Shown here piece by piece: positions 20,783-26,226 of a stretch of DNA of 26,226 nt. The stretch's first letter is position 1; every line of letters starts with the position of its first letter. The position numbers and the translations under genes were made by a program. Origin of the DNA: a virus; IMG/VR virus record IMGVR_UViG_3300008450_000388, positions 1 to 26,226 of that record; one strand, given 5' to 3'. The notes beneath the pieces were generated by a model, which worked only from the letters and a program-made list of their open reading frames with translations, was not told the origin of the DNA and did no database searches.

Positions 20783-23700
20783 ACCGTTAATATCCTTGTT
20801 TCTTGTTTTACTAATAGACCCCTATCTTCACTCTGCACCTTGATCTGTCTAGTTTCCTGTGGCACAATCAGTGTATAGTAGTCATCTATGTTAATTACTC
20901 TACCAGCAGTTAGTTGGAATCCGCTTACTTGTAGGTCTGCACGAGCGCTGACCAAGTAAGTGATTACAAACAAACCACTGGCCTGTGCAGTCATTGAGGC
21001 TTCAAAGAAGATTAAGATCTCTGAAACTGGCACACTAAGACTGGTAGTAGTATTTAAGCCAACCGCGTTATCGCGTATGCGATTTGGGGTGAAAACAGTC
21101 TCTGCTGAAGTATTGAATGAACCTGTGATGTCAGTGATCTTCTGACCTGGTATTGCAACTGCAAAATTGCTCTCTAAGGCAGCTTCAACACGCTTGATCT
21201 TGTCTGCGGCAATCGCACTGGTAAATTCAGCACCAAGTCCTGCAGCACCAAATACAGTCTTGATTGGATCTGCACTGAACTGTGCTTCAACAACTTGATT
21301 GCTGACCACATCAGTCTGTTTGAATGCATCTGCTGTGAGTGCAGCCACAGCGTCTATGGTTACAAGACCTTGTCCAGTTTTAACAACAACAGAAAGTTGT
21401 GTTGCAATTGAGTCAGTTTGAACAGCATTGTCTCTGAATCTATCATTTAGAGTAGATTGAGCAAATTCACTGTTTAAGAACGCACTTGGTGTTTTGAGTA
21501 TTTCACCAAATGGTAAGTTAAAATTGGCTGATGCTGAAAGAGCACTATCTGCGTAACGAACTCTACGTCCACTTGCTGATTGGGTTGCAGTTACAGTTTG
21601 ATTAGAAATACCTCTTGCTGTCTTACGTGCAATACTATTTTGAACAAAGATTGAGCTGAGTGTTCTTGCACCAGGACTGCGTATTCTATTATAAGTTATA
21701 TCCAGCGCAAATTCAGAACTTAGTGCAACACCAGGATCTCTAAGGCGTCTTGCACTTGTAGATTGTGTAGCTGTAGCTGTAATATTTGCATCAGCATTTA
21801 CAATAACATCAATATCGCAGGATACAGTGGATGTTGCGGCTGCTGACGCACTGAAGTCAAATGTATAACCTGTTAGAACTGTGCCTACTTTGGTATAGTT
21901 CCAAGCAGGTGCTACGTTGTTGCCTGTTTCATAGATACCCTGTTCCCAGTTATGATAGACTTCTGGAGTTATAGTATCATTGACATTGTCAAAACCAGGT
22001 TCATTAGGCAATACTTGTGTAGAAGTTACAACACCATTAGTGCCATAGGCAATTTCCCAACCTGTTGCATCATTGTAGAAATCAGTATTTCTGATTACAT
22101 TTGGGAATTGTGTTTGTTTAATCCACAGTTTGTTGATGTAGATGCTGAGATCAGTTTTGCTACTGTCTCCCCATATACCTGGATTTAAACTGTTTTCAAC
22201 ATAACCATTCAATACATTGCTGGTTGAGGTAGTTAAATTAAATGCAGAATTATTTCCATCAAATGATCCAACAGCACCAGCACTATCAGTAATTAATGGT
22301 AGTGTAACATTATGCCATTGAGTAAAGTCAATATTAGTTGCTGTGGTTGTTAAATCTGTAACAGATAAAATATATGTGCCTTCACTCTGCACAGTATAAC
22401 GTCTACTAGTGAATCTATAAGCACCTGAAGGTAATTTAGTTACTACTAAGCGGCTAGTATAAGTTGGATCAGATACAAAACCTCTAGCCTTAGATTGCCA
22501 TATTGTAATAGTTTCATTGGTGTTAAGATTTCTACTTAATCTCAACCACATATTGGCCATGCTCTTAGAACTTAACCAAGTTAATGTATTATCTAAATCA
22601 GCCGCAGTGATTGTAGCGCCGTTAATTAACTGTAGATGTTTGAAGTTTGCTGTTGCACTTAGAGATGCTGTGCTCTGTAGATTAGCAAATGTGCCCTTGT
22701 TCTTAATCGCATCAGCAGTTAGTGTAGCTGAAACAGGAAGATTTAATATAATGCCCTGCAAGCGTTCTGCGTCTGTGACCTGTGTAGTAACGGTTTGGAG
22801 TTCACTGACACCAAATCTAGTTCTATCACCAATGGCCACAACAGTTGCGATTGCTGTGGCTTCCATCTCACCAGGATTTAGTGCGCCAGCATTGATTACA
22901 AATGTGAGTGCGCTGTCAATTGAGGCACTAACTTCTATGGTAAATCCACCTGCGGCATTTACAGCAAACTCAGAAGCTAATGCGCTTGCGGCATCATTTA
23001 CCACAGTGGCACTAGCAGTTAATGACGCCTGTGCTGTAATAGAGGCAGCAAGTCCTGTTATAGTGTCAGCGTCTGCACTTAATCTTGTTTCTGTGCTAAA
23101 ATTAGCAACAACAGGAACTAGGATTGACGTGTCATCGTTAGCATTAGCATCAAAGTGAACTAATAGACTGGTTCTATCATCATTGTAGAATCTGTCTGTG
23201 GGAACTGTGACAGTGGTATTGGCAGTAGACCAACCATATGGAAAACTGGTCTTGCCTCTTACAATCCTAAATTCATCTACATAGGCGCTGCCTGCATAAC
23301 CTGTTTGGCCAATTCTAATTGAACCATTGGCCAATGAATAGCCTGTGTTTATTGTGGCTCTGGTTCCTCTGGTGCCATTGGTATAAACAGCAACGTTGTT
23401 AGTGCCTGTGTGCGATAGAATTAATATGTGATTCCAAGCATTTGCAGTAAGTGTGCCACCAAATGCTGTGGTAGATCCTACTTGGAATGTGATGTTAGAT
23501 GGTGATGCGGCGCTGGTAATTGCTGTGTAGCGCACAGTTCCACCTGAATCTTTAACTTCAAACAAAGGCACGTTGCTCACACTACCATAGATCCAGAATT
23601 CTATGGCAAGATATTCATTGTTGAATGACGTATTGTTTGGTATGCCGTAAGTTACTGAATTGTTGGTGTTGATCAGCGCAGAATGTGTGCCAAACTTCTT

Positions 23701-24450
23701 GATATTTGTAAAATAATCACCTGCACCCAGAGTATTTGCAGTCTGTGTGAGTGGACGACCTGGATTGAACGGTGTTACCAGTGCGCCTAGACTAAACGCA
23801 TTTTCAAATCTTGTGTAAGGTAATTTTACAGCGTAAGTGGTCTGTGCTGAAACTGTAGCTGTAGCAGAGAGACTTGCACTGGCTTCTTTGGTATTAGCAT
23901 TTGCAGAGACTTCAAGAGTAACCGCGGCTTCAATCTGTGAATCAAAGTCGCGGCTACGAGCACCCTCTGCTGAAGATACAAACATGTTGCTGGCTGTGGC
24001 ATCACTGCTTCTAACTCTAACATAGTCAGTGGCAATGTCAAATATGTCTGAAAGTGCAGCCTCATAGTCTCTGCTGGCAGAAATGGCTGCTGCCAATGCT
24101 GCCTCAGCAAAGGCAAACAGGTCAGCGCCTTCAATGTGACTGATTGTGCCTGAGCATGCGAACTCTGCATTTAGAGCGGCAGCGTATTCTTTGATTACAC
24201 CTACGACGGCATCAACGGTTGCACTAGAACTTAAGGCTGCTTCTGCTTCTTGTAGTGCGCCTTCAACTTCTGTAAGTTCACAGCTTAACTGCGCAAAGCC
24301 ACCAAAGTCTTCGTAATAATTGTATTCAATCCAGTCTGGATCAATGTAGAAGCCTGCGTCAAGACGTGCCTCAGCACTATAGACATAGTATTCTTCTGGT
24401 GTAAAATACCCTAGTTCTATGTATAAATTGTCAGTGGCTTGTCTTGACAT
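20779..24450 (-). CDS. Large repetitive fibre with a LamG/concanavalin A-like domain
   Basis: A 1223-residue virion adhesin. Residues 1-205 are Ala/Ser/Glu-rich and helical. About 210-440 is a LamG-like jellyroll (FGTHSALINTNNSVTYGI, LAIEFWIYGS, NAWNHILILSHTGTNNVAVYTNG, AYVDEFRIVRG). About 600-790 looks like a second lectin-type beta domain. About 880-1180 is a shaft of loose repeats (pattern R-x-R...L-x-S-x-F). The last 27 residues are three 9-residue repeats. It probably binds surface glycans of the host. It is co-translated with the adaptor gene (4-base overlap). Its position upstream of TerL, away from the tail genes, suggests an exchangeable host-range module. Domain limits are approximate. 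Confidence 0.82.
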   Translation of the reverse strand: MSRQATDNLYIELGYFTPEEYYVYSAEARLDAGFYIDPDWIEYNYYEDFGGFAQLSCELTEVEGALQEAEAALSSSATVDAVVGVIKEYAAALNAEFACSGTISHIEGADLFAFAEAALAAAISASRDYEAALSDIFDIATDYVRVRSSDATASNMFVSSAEGARSRDFDSQIEAAVTLEVSANANTKEASASLSATATVSAQTTYAVKLPYTRFENAFSLGALVTPFNPGRPLTQTANTLGAGDYFTNIKKFGTHSALINTNNSVTYGIPNNTSFNNEYLAIEFWIYGSVSNVPLFEVKDSGGTVRYTAITSAASPSNITFQVGSTTAFGGTLTANAWNHILILSHTGTNNVAVYTNGTRGTRATINTGYSLANGSIRIGQTGYAGSAYVDEFRIVRGKTSFPYGWSTANTTVTVPTDRFYNDDRTSLLVHFDANANDDTSILVPVVANFSTETRLSADADTITGLAASITAQASLTASATVVNDAASALASEFAVNAAGGFTIEVSASIDSALTFVINAGALNPGEMEATAIATVVAIGDRTRFGVSELQTVTTQVTDAERLQGIILNLPVSATLTADAIKNKGTFANLQSTASLSATANFKHLQLINGATITAADLDNTLTWLSSKSMANMWLRLSRNLNTNETITIWQSKARGFVSDPTYTSRLVVTKLPSGAYRFTSRRYTVQSEGTYILSVTDLTTTATNIDFTQWHNVTLPLITDSAGAVGSFDGNNSAFNLTTSTSNVLNGYVENSLNPGIWGDSSKTDLSIYINKLWIKQTQFPNVIRNTDFYNDATGWEIAYGTNGVVTSTQVLPNEPGFDNVNDTITPEVYHNWEQGIYETGNNVAPAWNYTKVGTVLTGYTFDFSASAAATSTVSCDIDVIVNADANITATATQSTSARRLRDPGVALSSEFALDITYNRIRSPGARTLSSIFVQNSIARKTARGISNQTVTATQSASGRRVRYADSALSASANFNLPFGEILKTPSAFLNSEFAQSTLNDRFRDNAVQTDSIATQLSVVVKTGQGLVTIDAVAALTADAFKQTDVVSNQVVEAQFSADPIKTVFGAAGLGAEFTSAIAADKIKRVEAALESNFAVAIPGQKITDITGSFNTSAETVFTPNRIRDNAVGLNTTTSLSVPVSEILIFFEASMTAQASGLFVITYLVSARADLQVSGFQLTAGRVINIDDYYTLIVPQETRQIKVQSEDRGLLVKQETRILTV

Positions 24451-24459
24451 TCTATTTCC

Positions 24460-26226
24460 TTAGTTGTAGTGTGTTGTAGACACACCGTTGTCGTCTATAA
24501 AGGTTGTTATGGCATCAGTGCCATCCATGTGCAATAACAGTAATGTGTTAGCATCATTCTGGAATGGTGCTGAGGGTGCTGTGAAACCAGCAGTATATCT
24601 GGCTGTATTACTGTAACGCACTTCGTCAATGTGACCATTGAAACTTTCAATGCCGCCACCTGTGCTTACAAACGCACCAATGTCAATGTCTCCATTAACA
24701 TCTAGACTTGCTGAACTTGTGCCAATGGTTGTGGCTGCACCGTTGAGGAATCCATACCAAGTAGAACCTGAACGCACTACGGCTACGTGATACCAGGTGT
24801 TGGCAGCAACTGTGCCTATGCTTATGCCGTTGAATATGTTCCATGTGCTGGATCCGCTTGAAGCGTAGACTCTGAGTGTAGTGCCGTTTTGATATACAGT
24901 TAGACCCCATCTACCACTTACACCTGTAAGGCTCATTACGTGATAATTTGTGCCTGTGTTGGCAGGACGTATCTGAGCTTCAAATGTAAAGTCTGCTGAA
25001 GGTGAAACACCCACAGAGTAAGCTCTCACATGATCACCTGTGCCATCAAACAGAGCACTTGCACCACCAAATTTACTCTGTGCGGTATCAATCTGTGCAT
25101 TACCAACAGCAACTACCCCTCTAGCACTTCTGCCTGTGCCATTGTCGTCAACAAACACAGTTGTAGCATCTGTGCCATCCATGTGTAACAATAGTAATGT
25201 GTTAGCATCATTAGTGAACTGTGCTGATGGTGCTGTGAAATTACTGGTGTATCGTGCTGTGTTTGAAACGCGGAACTCATCCATCCAACCATTGATTGCC
25301 GCAGTTCCATCAAAACTTGCGCCTATGTATAATGGTGCAGGGCTGATATAGTTAGTATTGTCAGTCCAGGTTGCTTCAGACGTTCCATTAAAATACAATG
25401 TAGTAGTAGAACCATTTCTAACCAATGCTAGATGATACCAAGTGCCAGTGGTCATTGAATTTGTTCCTGTGGCCACTGTGCTTCCATTGACAAAAAGATA
25501 TTGTCTATTATTGCTGTTAATACCCCAATATATTTGATTCTGTGGAGTCGCAGACAAATGCGTTGCAATGGTTGTAAATGAACCAACAGCGTTAAATCTA
25601 ATCCATGTTTCTAGTGTAAATGCACCTGTGCCATATCCAAATGCAGAATTTGATGCTGAGAATAGATAATCTCCTGTGCCGTCAAGTAATAGACTTGAAC
25701 CGCCAAATTTACTCTGTGCGGTGTCAATCTGTGCATTACCAATTGCGGTCATACCTACTTTGGCTCTCGCGCCATTGTCATCTTCAAAATAAGTTGAAGC
25801 ATCTGTGCCATTCATGTGCAATAACAATACTGTATTCTGGTCATTAACATGTGGTGCTGTTGGTGCTGTAAAGTTAGCAGTATAACGTGCTGTGTTAGAA
25901 ACACGCACTTCATCAACCCAACCATCAATAAAGTTAGTGATACTGTTCTGATCTGCACCAATATAGGTTACAGAAGATGTTATGTAGTTTGTAGAATCAC
26001 TGTAGGTTGATCCAGCTTGAGTGCCATTGATAAACATTTTTGTATCAGTGCCACTGCGACTCACAGCAATGTGATACCAAGTTCCTGTTGACAGCGTAGA
26101 TGACGTGATTCTATCAGCAGTATTAGCATAGTAGACTAGAGTTGACCCTTTAAGTGTTATGGCTGGATATGCTCCATTGCCGCTAGAAGGTCTTTGATCC
26201 CACAGTAATTCATAGTTTCCTGCACT
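24460..26226 (-). CDS. Multi-LamG-repeat adhesin, cut by the right window edge
   Basis: The frame is open from the right edge to a stop at 24460, giving 588 visible residues without a start codon. It consists of tandem LamG jellyroll units of about 210-218 residues. Each has SKFGGSSLLLDGTGDYL-type openings, a WYHIAVSRSG / WYHLALVRNG / WYHVAVVRSG strand, a WMDEFRVSNTARYT element and a LLLLHMDGTDA linker. Two units are complete and one is partial. The last linker is followed only by ITTFIDDNG and a short tail (VSTTHYN), as if a further unit had been removed. LamG domains usually bind carbohydrate, so this is a likely receptor-binding or capsid-decorating fibre. Nine bases separate its stop from the next fibre gene. 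Confidence 0.85.
   Translation of the reverse strand, partial: SAGNYELLWDQRPSSGNGAYPAITLKGSTLVYYANTADRITSSTLSTGTWYHIAVSRSGTDTKMFINGTQAGSTYSDSTNYITSSVTYIGADQNSITNFIDGWVDEVRVSNTARYTANFTAPTAPHVNDQNTVLLLHMNGTDASTYFEDDNGARAKVGMTAIGNAQIDTAQSKFGGSSLLLDGTGDYLFSASNSAFGYGTGAFTLETWIRFNAVGSFTTIATHLSATPQNQIYWGINSNNRQYLFVNGSTVATGTNSMTTGTWYHLALVRNGSTTTLYFNGTSEATWTDNTNYISPAPLYIGASFDGTAAINGWMDEFRVSNTARYTSNFTAPSAQFTNDANTLLLLHMDGTDATTVFVDDNGTGRSARGVVAVGNAQIDTAQSKFGGASALFDGTGDHVRAYSVGVSPSADFTFEAQIRPANTGTNYHVMSLTGVSGRWGLTVYQNGTTLRVYASSGSSTWNIFNGISIGTVAANTWYHVAVVRSGSTWYGFLNGAATTIGTSSASLDVNGDIDIGAFVSTGGGIESFNGHIDEVRYSNTARYTAGFTAPSAPFQNDANTLLLLHMDGTDAITTFIDDNGVSTTHYN
24500..25850 (-). repeat. DNA-level tandem repeats of about 630-655 bp in the adhesin gene
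   Basis: The linker sequence GTGCCATCCATGTG (plus strand) recurs near 24519, 25173 and, with one change, 25806, spacings of about 654 and 633 bases. The segment AAATTTACTCTGTGCGGT recurs near 25070 and 25703. The repeats allow unit gain or loss by recombination and can mislead short-read assembly. Confidence 0.75.

Noticed and set aside
22517-23158. 213-codon plus-strand frame
   Set aside because: It is antisense to the repetitive Ala/Ser-rich fibre and reflects its codon bias.
24500-25850. Insertion sequence or CRISPR array as the source of the repeats
   Set aside because: The repeats are in-frame LamG units of 630-655 bp, with no transposase and no short spacer pattern.

Overview
The window is part of the genome of a tailed double-stranded DNA phage (Caudoviricetes). 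The gene set indicates a long, flexible, non-contractile (siphovirus-type) tail: there is a tape measure protein, a frameshifted G/GT tail chaperone, tube proteins and a lambda J-like tip, and no sheath or contractile baseplate genes. Moderate-to-low GC, LamG/Ala-Ser-rich fibres, a GNAT enzyme in the tail operon and an endonuclease VII in the head cluster are typical of environmental (probably marine) phages. The sequence does not identify the host. No integrase, tRNA, CRISPR array or insertion sequence was seen.

Layout. Nearly everything from 26226 down to 2705 is one minus-strand late cluster, read right to left: a LamG-repeat adhesin (cut by the right edge), a 1223-residue fibre, a small fibre-tail adaptor, TerL, portal, a small gene with a puzzling start, endonuclease VII, scaffold and major capsid protein. 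A strong intrinsic terminator at 15253-15282 follows the capsid gene. After it come connector, tail terminator, two paralogous tube proteins, an HK97 gp10-like protein, the G/GT chaperones (canonical -1 slippery site at 12567-12573), tape measure, distal tail, hub protein, GNAT, the 1261-residue tail tip, two accessory tail/fibre proteins, a holin-like coiled-coil/TM protein and a zinc-ribbon protein. Most genes overlap by 1-4 nt or are a few bases apart, so this is a translationally coupled operon.

The left end is different. A lone plus-strand gene (779-2329) encodes a 516-residue protein whose motifs read as a very compact single-subunit polymerase of the PolA/T7-RNA-polymerase fold: a GR...NLQ motif, motif A Asp, an O-helix-like K-x7-FG-x-K, and motif C HD. 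It has its own near-consensus host-type promoter (TTGACT-17-TATAGT) with a perfect palindrome over the -10 box. A second consensus promoter fires divergently into a small lipoprotein gene and a further gene cut by the left edge.

Between the polymerase gene and the end of the convergent late operon lie 375 bases without a convincing gene but full of inverted repeats: a bidirectional terminator-like palindrome, a three-way junction, and a 12-bp stem closing two hairpins. This divergent polymerase with its structured neighbour is the most likely undescribed system in the window. All functional statements rest on motif reading by eye.
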